Shown: positions 41,620 to 52,600, counted from the stretch's first letter. The stretch is 64,000 bases of DNA from Mesoflavibacter sp. (GCA_017792345.1 CP051228.1:1302001-1366000); one strand, 5' to 3'. The notes: generated by a model from the sequence alone, not told the origin. Numbers and translations: made by a program.

Positions 41620-42645
41620 ATGGGTCAACGACACAAATTCCGGGCCGGATCGGCCGCCCTCGCCATCGGGCTGGCGGCCCTGACAGCCTGTTCCGCCCAG
41701 GCGGAGCCGCCCACCCCTGCCGTATCGGAGGTCGCCTTTGCGCAATCGGCACCGCCTTTGACGCGGGTCGAGGCGGAATCGATCCCGGTTCTGGTCCTGG
41801 GAGACGATTCCGAGAAGGGTTCGATCAAACGGTCTTCCGGTCTCTACAGAGAGGTCTCCATTGCGCTGCAGACGCAGCTTGCCCGGCACGGCTTTCACGT
41901 CGTCGACGCGGAATCGGCCGGCGCCCGCATCGGGTTCGATTTCCCGGACCGGATGGACCGGACGGAATTGTTCGACCTGTTCCGCGGCATCGACGGCGCC
42001 GGTCTGGCCAGCATGGATGTCCGCGCGCTGGTGATCTTCCGCGTCCATGCCTCGGTCAAACAGCAGGAATATGGCAGCCGTATCCAGACCCGCGTGACGG
42101 GCGAGATCTTCGACGGCGAGACCAATCGCATCGTCAACAGCTTCGCCCTGCCGCCGGAAGCCTATCCCGGCCCCGCCGACTGTCTGGACAATCTGACCGA
42201 TTGCATCGACATGACGATCCGGCCCCGCGCTGGAGATATCGCCGCCAACCTGGGCGATGTCCTGTCCTACCAACTGGCCGCCTATGCGCCGCCGAAACTG
42301 GCCGCCGTCAATGACATTCCGGCCGACATGATCGGCGCGGGCAGTGCGCTCTGCGCCCAGCCGCGCAGCATCTTCACCGTCGAACTGCGCCAGTTCGCAA
42401 CCGACGAGGCGCGCGCGATCACCCGGGTGATGGACGAGGAATTCCCCTGCCGCATCGCCATCGACCTGATGACCGGCAGCAACACCGCCGTGCGGCGCTA
42501 CAAATACGTGACGGTCGCAAAGCGCGACAAGATCGAGGAATGGATGCACATCCTGCTGCGCGACATGGGCTATGACACCGACGGCCCGGTGCGGATCAGC
42601 CTGCTTTCCGGCAACATCCTGCGGGTCGACAAGATCGTCCCGTAA
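41620..42645 (+). CDS. Putative lipoprotein of unknown function
   Basis: 341 residues. The N terminus is a lipoprotein signal (KFRAGSAALAIGLAALTAC) with cysteine at the lipobox, so the protein is anchored in a membrane facing the periplasm. The mature part begins with a Pro/Ala-rich spacer and continues with mixed alpha/beta sequence (SIPVLVLGDDSEKGSIK, HVVDAESAGARIGFDF, DVRALVIFRVHASVKQQ) and a C-terminal part ending in VRISLLSGNILRVDKIVP. Alternation suggests two related halves but I recognise no family. ATG 41620 follows GGGAGAG. It stands alone between nudC and hipA. Confidence 0.78.
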   Translation: MGQRHKFRAGSAALAIGLAALTACSAQAEPPTPAVSEVAFAQSAPPLTRVEAESIPVLVLGDDSEKGSIKRSSGLYREVSIALQTQLARHGFHVVDAESAGARIGFDFPDRMDRTELFDLFRGIDGAGLASMDVRALVIFRVHASVKQQEYGSRIQTRVTGEIFDGETNRIVNSFALPPEAYPGPADCLDNLTDCIDMTIRPRAGDIAANLGDVLSYQLAAYAPPKLAAVNDIPADMIGAGSALCAQPRSIFTVELRQFATDEARAITRVMDEEFPCRIAIDLMTGSNTAVRRYKYVTVAKRDKIEEWMHILLRDMGYDTDGPVRISLLSGNILRVDKIVP

Positions 42646-42694
42646 AGGGACGCGGCCCGTGGAACGGAACGCTTTGGCACAGAGCCGACGTGCT

Positions 42695-44059
42695 TCAACT
42701 CAACACCGCCCAGCCGCCTCCTTCTCCCGGCCGCGCATCCCGCCGGTTGCGGGGAAAATAGTCCCTTTCCGGTATTTTGAAATCCTGTCCCAGAGCCTCC
42801 GACACGGTTCTTAACTGGGCAGCGATCCCGTCGGCCAGCTGCTTGCCGCCGGACGCTTCCAGCATGGCGATTCCCGGCTCGGCGACTTGAGCCAGGATCT
42901 TTGGCCACCGGCCCGTGAAACGCGGACGCGCGAAGCCCAGGTCGGACATGGCATCCAGCAAATTCTGTTCGGTCAGGTCTTCGGCATAGGCCGCATCGCC
43001 CAGCTTGAAGGCAAAGGCGTGGGTTGGCCTCGGATCAAGCGTAATCGGCACAACATCGTATAGCGGCGCCAGTTCACCGGCATCGCCGCGGTAAAGGATC
43101 GTGCTGTTCTTGGCATGGTTATCGGTATTGCCGACGGCCAGATTGAAAAGCGTCTGTTCCAGGAAGCGGATTTGGAACAGGCCCGGCGCCGCCACCATAG
43201 CCGCCAGCCTGCCAACCGCCGCGGCTGAAAAGCGCTGATCCGCCGTCACCGCATTCCGCTCGTATTTTAATGCTTTCGGAAGCCCCAGCGCCTGACAGAA
43301 ATCCTCGCTGTGCAGCCTGGTGATCCGGCTGTCCAGGAAGGTCCGGTCGAACCGGGTGGAAAGAAGGGTCTCGATATCCGTCGCGGTATCCGGATCGTGA
43401 AAAACCTGCCGCTCGGCTTGCGTTACGTCCAATCCGAGTTCCCCGGCAAGGGCCAACAGGGCCACTTCGTGCCGCGTGAGTAGGGGATCGTTCCGGGGGG
43501 AGACCTTCAATATATGGGTGGTCGGCGCCCGGCTGTCCTTGCGCGGCAGATAGTACCGTCCCTCGTGCAGAACGACGGCGATTTTGGGTTGAACGCCCGC
43601 GACCGGCGAAGGGTCTCTTGTTTCCTCCGGCAGGCGGCCGTGGAAATGCAGAGACCGAACCGACTTCAATAGGGTCTCCGCGCTTAGCTCCTCATAATCG
43701 TCGGGGAAATTTCCCGGTCTCTTGCCAGGCCCCGTTCCTTCGGGCGTCACAGACACCGCCCCCGGACAATCCGCGCCGAGATATTGCAGCAGACGACCAT
43801 AATCGTCCCGGTCGATGCCATGACCGTCGACCACGTCATCAAGACGACGCCCTTCGAACAGCAGGTTGCCGAAGAAAGCGACGGACGCCGAATCTTGATA
43901 CGCGTCCTCCCGCAGAGGGAGGGCAATCGAAAGGCGGCAATCCGGGGAACCGCTTTGAACCGCCTCCTGCGAATATGCGAAGGTCAGGGTCTTGTCGTCG
44001 GAGCGCACGAGCGTCCCGACCGGAAAGTCCACCCGTTCCATCCAGACATCGAGCTTCAT
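42695..44059 (-). CDS. hipA: HipA-type serine/threonine kinase toxin
   Basis: 454 residues. Family features are the N-terminal domain with WMERVDFPVGTLVRSDDK and FFGNLLFEG, GVQPKIAVVLHEGRYYL (ATP-loop region), and the catalytic segment VGNTDNHAKNSTILYRG with the N-x-D-x-H-x-K-N pattern, then LAPLYDVVP. HipA in E. coli phosphorylates glutamyl-tRNA synthetase and causes dormancy. Its ATG overlaps the hipB stop by four bases (ATGA). All key residues appear intact, so it is likely active and neutralised by HipB. Confidence 0.9.
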   Translation of the reverse strand: MKLDVWMERVDFPVGTLVRSDDKTLTFAYSQEAVQSGSPDCRLSIALPLREDAYQDSASVAFFGNLLFEGRRLDDVVDGHGIDRDDYGRLLQYLGADCPGAVSVTPEGTGPGKRPGNFPDDYEELSAETLLKSVRSLHFHGRLPEETRDPSPVAGVQPKIAVVLHEGRYYLPRKDSRAPTTHILKVSPRNDPLLTRHEVALLALAGELGLDVTQAERQVFHDPDTATDIETLLSTRFDRTFLDSRITRLHSEDFCQALGLPKALKYERNAVTADQRFSAAAVGRLAAMVAAPGLFQIRFLEQTLFNLAVGNTDNHAKNSTILYRGDAGELAPLYDVVPITLDPRPTHAFAFKLGDAAYAEDLTEQNLLDAMSDLGFARPRFTGRWPKILAQVAEPGIAMLEASGGKQLADGIAAQLRTVSEALGQDFKIPERDYFPRNRRDARPGEGGGWAVLS

Positions 44060-44286
44060 CGCCGGGAGATCCCGACAAGGTCGATTCCCAAGGTCGCGCA
44101 GAGCCTCAAACAGGTTTCGAGGGTCGCAACGCTGCGGCCGTTTTCGATCTTCGACAGATTTGGCTGTGGAATCCCGGTGATTGAGGCAAGCATCGCCTGG
44201 CTGATCCCCTGTGCCTTTCGGCGTGTTTTCATCAGGGTCCCGAAGGCTTCGGCGCTGTCTATCCGGTGATGGTCGGGCATTGTCAT
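44056..44286 (-). CDS. hipB: HipB-type XRE antitoxin
   Basis: 76 residues, essentially one XRE helix-turn-helix (FGTLMKTRRKAQGISQAMLA, IPQPNLSKIENGRSVATLET) plus a short tail. It binds HipA and represses the operon. First gene of the pair, overlapping hipA by four bases. Start ATG 44286 has GAAGAG 5 bp upstream; ATG 44280 is the alternative. The palindrome at 44305-44318 lies 19 bp before the start and is a natural operator. AT content rises sharply upstream, as is common at toxin-antitoxin promoters. Confidence 0.9.
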   Translation of the reverse strand: MTMPDHHRIDSAEAFGTLMKTRRKAQGISQAMLASITGIPQPNLSKIENGRSVATLETCLRLCATLGIDLVGISRR

Positions 44287-44304
44287 GACGGCTCTTCAGC
44301 ATAA

Positions 44305-44318
44305 TAGCGAGTTCGCTA
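44305..44318. promoter_or_regulatory. Palindrome TAGCGA-GT-TCGCTA, probable HipB operator
   Basis: Perfect 6-bp arms with a 2-bp centre, 19 bp upstream of hipB, followed by TATAAAAT. It overlaps the likely hipBA promoter. Operator role inferred from position and symmetry. Confidence 0.55.
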
Positions 44319-44360
44319 TAAAATGCATGATTCCGGACTCAAACTCAACATTTATTGCGA

Positions 44361-44412
44361 TTAAGCTATATTTTCCATCGACCTCATTCTCAGCACCCAA
44401 AATATAGCTTAA
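44361..44412. repeat. 14-bp perfect inverted repeat with 24-bp spacer upstream of hipB
   Basis: Arms TTAAGCTATATTTT (44361-44374) and AAAATATAGCTTAA (44399-44412). Each arm contains GCTATA as in the flank of the proximal HipB palindrome, so they may be two distal HipB half-operators that allow looping. The alternative is a weak bidirectional terminator or a relic of a mobile element. Confidence 0.55.
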
Positions 44413-44474
44413 ACACTATACATAAACGTCCAAACACCGAGCGTAAGCTGGCTGCCGCTGTCCGCATCCCTTTT

Positions 44475-44496
44475 GCAGCGCAACATGTTGCGCTGC
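44475..44496. promoter_or_regulatory. 22-bp perfect palindrome just upstream of ureD
   Basis: Arms GCAGCGCAACA and TGTTGCGCTGC meet without a gap (centre CATG), ending 27 bp before the ureD ATG. Such length and perfection suggest a dimeric regulator site; in RNA it could form a 9-bp stem with a CATG loop. I cannot name the regulator. Confidence 0.6.
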
Positions 44497-44523
44497 GATG
44501 CGGGTTCGGTCTACCGTTTCGGG

Positions 44524-45405
44524 ATGGATGGAGACAGGGCCCTCGAAACAGCACTTGCCCCGATGACCGCCGCACCGCGCCACCAGCGCGCGCGGGGCCG
44601 CGCCCGCACCGCCTTTCGTCAGGACCAGGCGGCCGGGGTGACGCGCCTGTCCGATCTGTACCAAAGCCATCCGATGCGGGTCCTGTTCCCGCGCCCGGCC
44701 AAGGGGGATCCGATCACTGCCGTGCTGGCGACCGTATCCGGCGGCATCGCCGGCGGCGACCGGATCGAGATCGAAATCGACGGCGGTGAGGGGACCGAAA
44801 GCCTTGTCCTGGCCCAGGCCGCCGAAAAGATCTACCGCGCGCCCGACCCGGACCCCGCCCGGATCGCGTTCCATCTGCAAGCCGGTCCCAGTGCCGGTGT
44901 GGAATATCTGCCGCAAGAGACCATCCTATTCGACGGTGCCCGCCTGCACCGCGAGACCGTCGTGGAAATCGCCGCAGCGGATGGCCGCGTCCTGACGGGG
45001 GAGATCGCGGTCTTCGGACGCGGCGCGATGGGAGAGACGGTCCGGGATTGCGCCTTTCGCGAAACTTGGCGCGTGCGCATCGCCGGGCGGACGGTCTGGC
45101 GCGATGCCTTCGCCCTGACACCCGATGCGCGGGAGAGCCGCTTCGGCCTGAACGGGGCCGCCGCCATGGGAACGATCGTCTGCGCCGCCGGCGATCTTGC
45201 GACCCTGCGCGACGCGCTGCGCCCGCATCTGCCGCAGTCGGATGCCGTCACGGCGGCTGTGGGCTGCGTCGGGCCGCTGCTGCTGGTCCGGTTTCTGGGC
45301 CGTGACCCGGCCGCGCTGCGCAAAGCCTATTACGACACGTGGAGCCGCCTGAGACAGGCGGCGCTGCACCGGCCGGCCAGACTGCCGGCCCTGATCCATT
45401 GCTGA
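44524..45405 (+). CDS. ureD: Urease accessory protein UreD
   Basis: About 293 residues with UreD features: [85 protein letters not shown] and [11 protein letters not shown]. UreD, with UreF and UreG, scaffolds nickel delivery to apourease. ATG 44524 is chosen because the longer frame would cover the palindrome at 44475; ATG 44563 is also possible, and neither has a strong ribosome-binding site. First gene of the ureDABCEFG operon. Confidence 0.9.
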   Translation: MDGDRALETALAPMTAAPRHQRARGRARTAFRQDQAAGVTRLSDLYQSHPMRVLFPRPAKGDPITAVLATVSGGIAGGDRIEIEIDGGEGTESLVLAQAAEKIYRAPDPDPARIAFHLQAGPSAGVEYLPQETILFDGARLHRETVVEIAAADGRVLTGEIAVFGRGAMGETVRDCAFRETWRVRIAGRTVWRDAFALTPDARESRFGLNGAAAMGTIVCAAGDLATLRDALRPHLPQSDAVTAAVGCVGPLLLVRFLGRDPAALRKAYYDTWSRLRQAALHRPARLPALIHC

Positions 45406-45430
45406 CGGGAAAGAGGAGGGACGCGGCGCC

Positions 45431-45733
45431 ATGCATCTGACACCGCGGGAGAAGGACAAATTGCTGGTTGCGATGGCCGCCGAAGTGGCCCGGAAGCGGT
45501 TGGCGCGGGGCGTGAAGCTGAACTATCCCGAGGCGATCGCTCTGATCACCGACTTTGTCGTCGAAGGCGCGCGGGACGGCCGCAGCGTCGCCGACCTGAT
45601 GCAGGACGGGGCCAAGGTCGTGAGCCGCGCCCAGGTCATGGACGGGATCGCGGAGATGATCCACGAGGTCCAGGTCGAAGCCACCTTCCCCGACGGTACC
45701 AAGCTGGTGACCGTCCACACCCCGATCCGCTGA
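45431..45733 (+). CDS. ureA: Urease gamma subunit
   Basis: 100 residues, the standard length. Family sequence throughout: [74 protein letters not shown] and the HTPI end. It forms the (alpha beta gamma)3 core with UreB and UreC. AGGAGG lies upstream of ATG 45431; 25 bp after ureD. Confidence 0.96.
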   Translation: MHLTPREKDKLLVAMAAEVARKRLARGVKLNYPEAIALITDFVVEGARDGRSVADLMQDGAKVVSRAQVMDGIAEMIHEVQVEATFPDGTKLVTVHTPIR

Positions 45734-45746
45734 CGGGAGACCGATA

Positions 45747-46064
45747 ATGATCCCCGGAGAAATCCTGTGCGCCGACGGCGACATCGAACTGAACGCCGGA
45801 CGCCGCGCCGTGACCGTCACGGTTGCCAATACCGGTGACCGGCCGATCCAGGTCGGGTCGCATTACCATTTCGCGGAAACCAATCCCGCCCTGGATTTCG
45901 ACCGGGCGGCCGCGCGCGGCTGCCGGCTGGACATCCCGGCCGGAACCGCCGTGCGTTTCGAACCGGGCCAGAGCCGGGAGGTGACGCTGATCGATTACGC
46001 CGGGGACCGCCGGGTCGTCGGCTTCAACGCGGCCGTTCAGGGTCCGCTGGACGGGGAGGGTTAA
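45747..46064 (+). CDS. ureB: Urease beta subunit
   Basis: 105 residues, standard length: [40 protein letters not shown], and [20 protein letters not shown]. Structural subunit of urease. Lies 13 bp after ureA and 3 bp before ureC, with GGGAGA upstream. No unusual features; separate from ureA, as is typical of bacteria other than Helicobacter. Confidence 0.96.
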   Translation: MIPGEILCADGDIELNAGRRAVTVTVANTGDRPIQVGSHYHFAETNPALDFDRAAARGCRLDIPAGTAVRFEPGQSREVTLIDYAGDRRVVGFNAAVQGPLDGEG

Positions 46065-46067
46065 GCC

Positions 46068-47777
46068 ATGCCGATCAGGATCGACAGACAGGCCTATGCC
46101 GACATGTACGGCCCGACCACCGGGGACCGGGTCCGGCTGGCCGATACCGACCTGGTGATCGAGGTCGAATCCGACCGCACCATCTATGGCGAGGAAGTCA
46201 AGTTCGGCGGCGGCAAGGTGATCCGCGACGGGATGGGCCAGTCCCAGGCAACCCGGGCGGAAGGCGCGGTGGATACCGTGATCACCAACGCGCTGATCGT
46301 CGACTATACCGGAATCTACAAGGCCGATATCGCGCTGAAGGACGGCCGCATCGCCGCCATCGGCAAGGCCGGAAACCCCGACGTTCAGCCGGGCGTCGAC
46401 ATCATCGTCGGGCCGGGGACCGAAGTCATCGCCGGGGAAGGCCGGATCGTGACCGCGGGCGGCATCGACGCACATATCCACTGGATCTGCCCGCAGCAGG
46501 CGGAAGACGCGCTGATGTCCGGCATCACGACCATGCTGGGCGGCGGAACCGGCCCGGCGGAAGGCACAAGCGCCACGACCTGCACACCGGGCCCCTGGCA
46601 TATGGCGCGCATGCTGCAGGCGGTGGACGGGCTGCCGGTCAATATCGGCCTTTTCGGCAAGGGCAATGCGTCCCGTCCCGACGCGCTGATCGAGCATGTG
46701 GCCGCCGGAGCGATTGGCCTGAAGCTGCATGAAGACTGGGGCACGACCCCGTCGGCCATCGATTGCTGTCTGTCGGTCGCGGAGGAAACCGACGTTCAGG
46801 TCGCGATCCATACCGACACGCTGAACGAAAGCGGTTTCGTGGAAAACACCATCGCCGCCTTCAAGGGCCGGACGATCCACGCCTTCCATACCGAAGGCGC
46901 GGGCGGCGGGCATGCGCCGGACATCATCAAGGTCTGCGGCCTGTCCAATGTCATCCCGTCGTCGACCAACCCGACACGGCCCTACACGGTGAACACGGTC
47001 GACGAGCATCTGGACATGCTGATGGTCTGCCATCATCTGGACCCGAAGATCCCGGAAGACGTTGCCTTCGCCGAAAGCCGCATCCGCAAGGAAACCATCG
47101 CGGCAGAAGACATCCTGCACGATATCGGCGCGTTCTCGATCATCTCGTCCGACAGCCAGGCCATGGGCCGCGTCGGCGAGGTCATCGCCCGCACCTGGCA
47201 GACCGCGCACAAGATGAAGGTGCAGCGCGGCGGCCTGTCCGGGGAGACAGGCAACAACGACAATCTGCGCGTCCGCCGCTATATCGCGAAATACACAATC
47301 AACCCGGCCCGCGCCCACGGCCTCGCCGGCCATGTCGGATCGATCGAGGTCGGCAAGCTGGCGGACCTGGTCCTGTGGAAGCCGATGTTCTTCGGCGTGA
47401 AGCCCGATCTGATCCTGCGGTCCGGCGTCATCGCGGCCTCGGCCATGGGCGACCCGAACGCGTCGATCCCGACGCCGCAGCCGATCCATTACCGCCAGAT
47501 GTTCGGCGGGTTCGGCGGGGCGCTGGCGGCCAGCAGCGTCACCTTCCTGTCCAAGGCCGGATATGACAGCGGCCTGAAACAGACCCTGGGCCTGGGCAAG
47601 ACCGTACTGCCGGTATCCGGCTGCCGGAAGGTGACCAAGGCCGACATGGCCCTGAACGATGCGACGCCAGAGATTTCCGTCGATCCGGAAACCTATGAGG
47701 TCCGGGCGGACGGCGAATTGCTGACCTGCGAGCCGGCGGCGGAACTGCCCATGGCGCAGCGCTATTTCCTGTTCTGA
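46068..47777 (+). CDS. ureC: Urease alpha (catalytic) subunit
   Basis: 569 residues, full length. Nickel ligands are visible: HIHWICPQQ (first His pair), GLKLHEDWG with the carbamylated lysine, AIHTDTLNE and [15 protein letters not shown], and the metal Asp in [10 protein letters not shown]. The mobile-flap catalytic histidine is in MVCHHLDP. It hydrolyses urea to ammonia and carbamate in the cytoplasm, supplying nitrogen. Nothing indicates inactivation. No urea transporter or nickel uptake gene is within the window, so these lie elsewhere or urea enters passively. Confidence 0.97.
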   Translation: MPIRIDRQAYADMYGPTTGDRVRLADTDLVIEVESDRTIYGEEVKFGGGKVIRDGMGQSQATRAEGAVDTVITNALIVDYTGIYKADIALKDGRIAAIGKAGNPDVQPGVDIIVGPGTEVIAGEGRIVTAGGIDAHIHWICPQQAEDALMSGITTMLGGGTGPAEGTSATTCTPGPWHMARMLQAVDGLPVNIGLFGKGNASRPDALIEHVAAGAIGLKLHEDWGTTPSAIDCCLSVAEETDVQVAIHTDTLNESGFVENTIAAFKGRTIHAFHTEGAGGGHAPDIIKVCGLSNVIPSSTNPTRPYTVNTVDEHLDMLMVCHHLDPKIPEDVAFAESRIRKETIAAEDILHDIGAFSIISSDSQAMGRVGEVIARTWQTAHKMKVQRGGLSGETGNNDNLRVRRYIAKYTINPARAHGLAGHVGSIEVGKLADLVLWKPMFFGVKPDLILRSGVIAASAMGDPNASIPTPQPIHYRQMFGGFGGALAASSVTFLSKAGYDSGLKQTLGLGKTVLPVSGCRKVTKADMALNDATPEISVDPETYEVRADGELLTCEPAAELPMAQRYFLF

Positions 47778-47779
47778 CC

Positions 47780-48334
47780 ATGCGGCGGGCGATACAGACG
47801 CATCCGGCGGGCACTTGGCCGCACTCCGAGGCGGTGGCAACGGCGACCCTGGATTTCGATCACCGGAACCGGCGGCGCATCAGGCTGACGGACGATGCCG
47901 GCGAGGCCTTCCTTTTGGACCTGCCCAAGGCGGCGGTTCTGCGCGATGGGGACGCGTTGGCTCTGGACAGCGGCGGCTATATCCGCATCGCGGCAGCCCC
48001 CGAACCCGTGGCGGATGCTGCGGCGGATACCCCCGCCGCGACCGCCCGCCTGGCCTGGCATCTGGGCAACCGGCACCTGCCGGTCCAGATCCTGGACAGC
48101 GGCGCGGTGCGCTTCCGGGCCGATTCCGTGATCGAGGCCATGGTGGAAGGGCTGGGCGCGCGCGTGCTGCGCCACGAGGCCGGTTTCACGCCGGAACCGG
48201 GAGCCTATGCCGAGCAGAGTGGGCACGGGCACGGCCACCACCATGATCATGGCCACCACCATGATCACGATCATGATCATGGGCACGATCATGCGCATCC
48301 GCACGATCACGGCGCGGCGGGGGCGAAGCGGTGA
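47780..48334 (+). CDS. ureE: Urease accessory nickel chaperone UreE with His/Asp-rich tail
   Basis: 184 residues. The UreE N domain (VATATLDFDHRNRRRIRLTD, EAFLLDLPKAAVLRDGDAL) and the metal-binding C domain (WHLGNRHLPVQILDSGAVRF, DSVIEAMVEGLGARV) are followed by a long tail of alternating His, Asp and Gly (about 152-181) for storing nickel. The tail's DNA is a low-complexity run of catgat/cac repeats, which may vary in length between strains. It starts 2 bp after ureC and overlaps ureF by four bases (GTGA). Confidence 0.95.
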   Translation: MRRAIQTHPAGTWPHSEAVATATLDFDHRNRRRIRLTDDAGEAFLLDLPKAAVLRDGDALALDSGGYIRIAAAPEPVADAAADTPAATARLAWHLGNRHLPVQILDSGAVRFRADSVIEAMVEGLGARVLRHEAGFTPEPGAYAEQSGHGHGHHHDHGHHHDHDHDHGHDHAHPHDHGAAGAKR

Positions 48335-49011
48335 CCGGCTGGCTGCAAACCATTCTGTTCTGGACCTCCCCGGCCTTTCCGGTCGGCGCCTTCAGCTATT
48401 CCCATGCCCTTGAGTGGCTGGTCGAAACCGGACAGGTCAAGGACCGCGCCGATCTGGAGGCCTATATCCGCGCCCTGATCACCTTCGGCGATCTGCAGGC
48501 CGACGCGGCCTATCTGGCGGCGGCCCATCGTTGCGATCCGGACTTCCTGCCCGAGATCCTGGAAGACGCGGCGGCCCTGCGCGGCGCGGGCGAACTGGCG
48601 TCGGAATCGACCGATCAGGGCCGCGCCTTTGTGAAGGCGCTGGCCGAAACCGGCCGCACCTATCCGCGCCTGGAAATCCTGACCGCCACCGCGCCGGACC
48701 GCACAGGTGGCCTGATGCCGCATTCGGTCGTCTTCGGCGCCGCGGCGCGTGACGCGGCCATCCCGATCGAAGCGGCGGTGGAATCCTGGTTGCACGCCGC
48801 CGTCGCCAATCTGGTTTCCGCCGGTCAGCGCCTGGTGCCGCTGGGTCAGCGCGACGGCGTCGCCGCCATCGCCGGCCTGAAACCCGACATCGCCGACGCC
48901 GCCCGATGCGCCCTGGAGACGCGGCCGGAAGACATCGTCAGTTCCGGCGTCGCCATCGACATGGCCGCCCTGTTTCACGAAACCCAGTATACGAGGTTGT
49001 TCAGATCATGA
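48331..49011 (+). CDS. ureF: Urease accessory protein UreF
   Basis: 226 residues, all helical: [21 protein letters not shown] at the start, [51 protein letters not shown] and ending with a [12 protein letters not shown] tail that inserts into UreG/UreD complexes. It starts at GTG 48331 inside the end of ureE (GTGA) and its stop overlaps the ureG ATG, so translation is coupled. It regulates UreG GTPase activity during nickel insertion. Confidence 0.95.
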   Translation: MTGWLQTILFWTSPAFPVGAFSYSHALEWLVETGQVKDRADLEAYIRALITFGDLQADAAYLAAAHRCDPDFLPEILEDAAALRGAGELASESTDQGRAFVKALAETGRTYPRLEILTATAPDRTGGLMPHSVVFGAAARDAAIPIEAAVESWLHAAVANLVSAGQRLVPLGQRDGVAAIAGLKPDIADAARCALETRPEDIVSSGVAIDMAALFHETQYTRLFRS

Positions 49012-49640
49012 CCCATTTCCCCAATCATACCGGGCCGGTGCGCATCGGCATCGGCGGGCCCGTCGGTTCCGGCAAGACCGCGCTGATGGACCGGCTGTGC
49101 AAGGCGATGCGCGAGACCTATGACATCGCGGCGATCACGAACGACATCTATACCCGCGAAGACGCCGAATTCCTGACCCGCAGCGGCGCGCTGGTCCCGG
49201 AACGGATCGTCGGTGTCGAGACCGGCGGCTGCCCGCATACGGCAATCCGCGAGGACGCCTCCATCAACCTGGCGGCGGTCGACAATCTGGTGGAAAAGTT
49301 CCCGGGGCTGGAAGTCCTGCTGATCGAATCCGGCGGCGACAATCTGGCGGCGACCTTCTCCCCCGATCTGGCCGACATCACGATCTATGTCATCGACGTG
49401 TCGGCGGGCGACAAGATCCCCCGCAAGGGCGGCCCGGGCATCACGCGGTCGGACCTGCTGGTGATCAACAAGATCGATCTGGCCCCGCTGGTCGGCGCGG
49501 ACCTGTCGGTGATGGATCGCGACGCCAAGAAAATGCGCGGCGACCGGCCCTTCCTGTTCGCCAATATGAAGGCCATGCAGGGGGTCGACGACATCGTCGC
49601 ATTCATCGAGAAAACCGCCGGCCTACGCGAAGCGGCCTGA
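49008..49640 (+). CDS. ureG: Urease accessory GTPase UreG
   Basis: 210 residues of the SIMIBI GTPases: P-loop [49 protein letters not shown] (Cys-Pro-His nickel site), [15 protein letters not shown], and [13 protein letters not shown]. It powers nickel transfer to UreC. ATG 49008 overlaps the ureF stop (ATGA). Last gene of the operon, convergent with the large hybrid kinase. Confidence 0.96.
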   Translation: MTHFPNHTGPVRIGIGGPVGSGKTALMDRLCKAMRETYDIAAITNDIYTREDAEFLTRSGALVPERIVGVETGGCPHTAIREDASINLAAVDNLVEKFPGLEVLLIESGGDNLAATFSPDLADITIYVIDVSAGDKIPRKGGPGITRSDLLVINKIDLAPLVGADLSVMDRDAKKMRGDRPFLFANMKAMQGVDDIVAFIEKTAGLREAA

Positions 49641-49661
49641 CGCCGGCATGGGAAAGGCGGG

Positions 49662-52600
49662 TTAGTCGCCCAGCGCGTCGAGGTCGCCCAGCAGATCGTT
49701 CAACTCCGCCTCCGCCTCCGCGCTGAGGTCAGGGGCGCTGCCCGCTTCCTCTGGTTCGGACGCCGTGTCCTCGACCTGACCCGACACCACGCCGGTATGA
49801 CGCTGAATGGCGGCGGCCAATTCCTCGATCTGGACCGGCTTGGTCACGTAATCCGACATGCCGGCCGCCAGGTAGCGCTCGCGATGGCCTTCCAGCGCGT
49901 TCGCGGTCAGGGCGACGATCGGCAGATCGGCCCAATCCAGCCCGGATGCGCGAATCCATTGCGTCGCGGTGGGGCCGTCCATTTCCGGCATCTGCACATC
50001 CATGAAGACCAGGTCATAGGCCCTCTTGCGGATAGCCCGCACGCCCGCCGCCCCGTTCTCGGCAGTATCCAGAGTATGGCCCAGTTTCCGGAGCATGGTG
50101 CCGATGACGATCTGATTGACCTCGTTATCCTCGACCAGCAGCAGCGACAATTGGCGGACCGGACCGTCCTGGACCACGGCCGCGCCGTGCTCGTCGACCT
50201 CTTCCGCCTGCCCGACCGGCAGGGACAGCGTGAACCAGAAGGTGGAGCCGCTGCCGAATTGGGAATCGAAGCCGATCTGCCCGCCCATCAATTCGACCAA
50301 TTGACGACAGATCGCCAGCCCCAGCCCGGTACCGCCGAACTGGCGCGAGGTTGAACTGTCGGCCTGGGTGAAGCTGTTGAACAGCCGTTCCTTCGCCTCG
50401 TCCTTGATGCCGATGCCGGTATCTTCGATTTCCAAGCGGAACGCGATGCCCTCCTCCGTCTTTTCGCCCTGAACCCGGATCGTCACGCTACCCTTCTGCG
50501 TGAACTTGATCGCATTGCCGACCAGGTTGAACAGAATCTGACGCACCCTGGTCGGATCGCCCCGTACAATCGTGTCGGCCGCGTCCGATGCGTCGAATGT
50601 CAGCGCAATGCCCTTTTCCTTGGCCTGCGGCAGAAGCAGTTCCGTCACGCTGTCGACAATGTCCGTCAGGCGGAACGAGACAAGATCGAGATCGATCTTG
50701 TTCGCTTCCAGTTTCGAGAAATCCAGAATGTCGTTCAGGATCGCCAGCAGGTCCGACGCCGATTGGCGCGCAACCTCGGTGAAGCGGCGCTGCTCGCTGG
50801 TCAGGTCGGTGTCCAGCAACAGGCTGGTCATGCCCAGCACGCCATTCATGGGCGTCCGGATCTCATGGCTCATCGCGGCCAGGAACTCCGATTTGGCGCG
50901 GGTCGCCGCTTCGGCCTGATCGCGCGCGACGGCAATGTCCTCTGCCATCTGGACCAATTCAAGGCTTTGCCGCTCCAGACGTTCCTGGGCGCGCTGTTGT
51001 TCGCTGACGATGTTCTGAAGGTCCAGTTCCGCCTGCTTACGCTCGGTGATGTCCTGGAATGTTCCAACGATCCCGGTGCAGTTTCCGGCCTTATCCAATG
51101 TCGGGCGGCCATATTCCTGAAGATGGCGCATCGATCCATCCGGCATGACCAGGGTGATTTCGTCACGATAATCCTGCGGGTCTTCGCGCATGGACTGCAC
51201 CCGGCCGGCCAGGCGCTCCTTCTGGTCGGCAGCGGCCAGAACGGCCAGATCGGAGAACCGGACCACGGTCCCTTCGTCCTCCCAATCCGCAGGACCATCG
51301 AACAGCGCCCGTGCCTGGCGGGAAAGATAGACGAACCGGTCCTGTTCCAGGTCATAGGAAAAGTCACCGATCCTGGCCTGGGACTGCGCTTCCTCCACGC
51401 GTGCCCGGGCCTCGGCCATCTTGGCTTCCCGGTCCACCATTTCGGTCACGTCGATCCTCAGCCCGACGGTGCTGCCATCCGCCAGTTTCCGTTCCTCAAT
51501 GCGGATCGACCGGCCGCTGGCCAGTGAATGAACATAGGATCCGCTGCCGGCCACATGGGCCGCAAGCCGCTCCGCGACGAAGGCCTCACAGGCGGCCTCG
51601 TCCGAGAGGTCGACACCGAAGGCGCCGGCATAGGTGCCGCTGCGCACCAAATCCTCGAACCGCACGCCCGGCACGACGAAATGCGCCGCGTGGCTGTAAA
51701 GCTTCCGATACATCGTGTTGCAGATGACGAGGCGGTCATCCGAATCATACAGGACGAAACCTTCTGGGATCGCCTCAATGGCCGCCTCCAGCACGTCCTC
51801 GGCCTGGGCCTGCGCCGTCAGCGCCGACTCCAATTCCCGTTCGCGCTCGACCAAATCGGTGACGTCGATTCTGAGACCCACCGTCCCGCCATCGGCCAGC
51901 TTACGGTCCTCGACCCGAATCACGCGCCCATCCGCCATTTGAAGGGTCATGGCGCCGGCCTTGCCGCGGAAGTAGCTCATCCGCTCGTCGAAATGCCGCT
52001 TCTCCTCCTCGGTGGCCGGGAAGGCGAAACAACCGGCCTCGACCGACCGTCGGACCAGGTATTCGATATGCGCGCCCGGCACCATCTCATCGGCGATCTG
52101 GGGGTACATTTCGCGCGCCTTGGCGTTGCACAGGACCAAACGGTCTTCGGCATCGAACAGCAGGAAGCCTTCCGGAATCGCCTCGATCGCCGTCTTCAGC
52201 GCCTCTTCCGCCAGCGATTGCGCGACCAGCGCCTGCTCAAGCTGCTCCTCGCGCTCCACCAGTTCCGTCACGTCGACGCGGAAACCAACGATCCCGCCAT
52301 CCTTCGTGCGCTGCTCGTCGATCTTCAGCCATCTGCCGTCCTCCAATTTCTGCAGGAACGGTTCTTTTGGGTTGAGGTGGCGGTGGACGCGTTCGCGGAC
52401 CCAGTCCTCTTCGGTCTGCCCCTCATACTCCAGCACGTACTGCCCGCGCGCGACGCCGGCACGCACCAGATCTTCGAAAGTGCGCCCCTCTTCGATCAAG
52501 TCGGCGCTGGCCGCGTAGAACTCGCGATACCGCGCATTGAACAGCTTGATGCGATCGTCCTTGTCATAGAGGACGAAACCTTCGTTGAGGGACTCGATTG

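Noticed and set aside
45636-47840. 734-residue open frame antisense to ureC
   Set aside because: It covers a complete urease alpha subunit with all catalytic residues on the other strand; the frame stays open only because of GC-rich third positions and encodes no recognisable protein.
48220-48320. Tandem repeat region in ureE as a mobile or variable-number element
   Set aside because: It is coding sequence for the His/Asp-rich nickel tail; the repetition follows from the protein composition.
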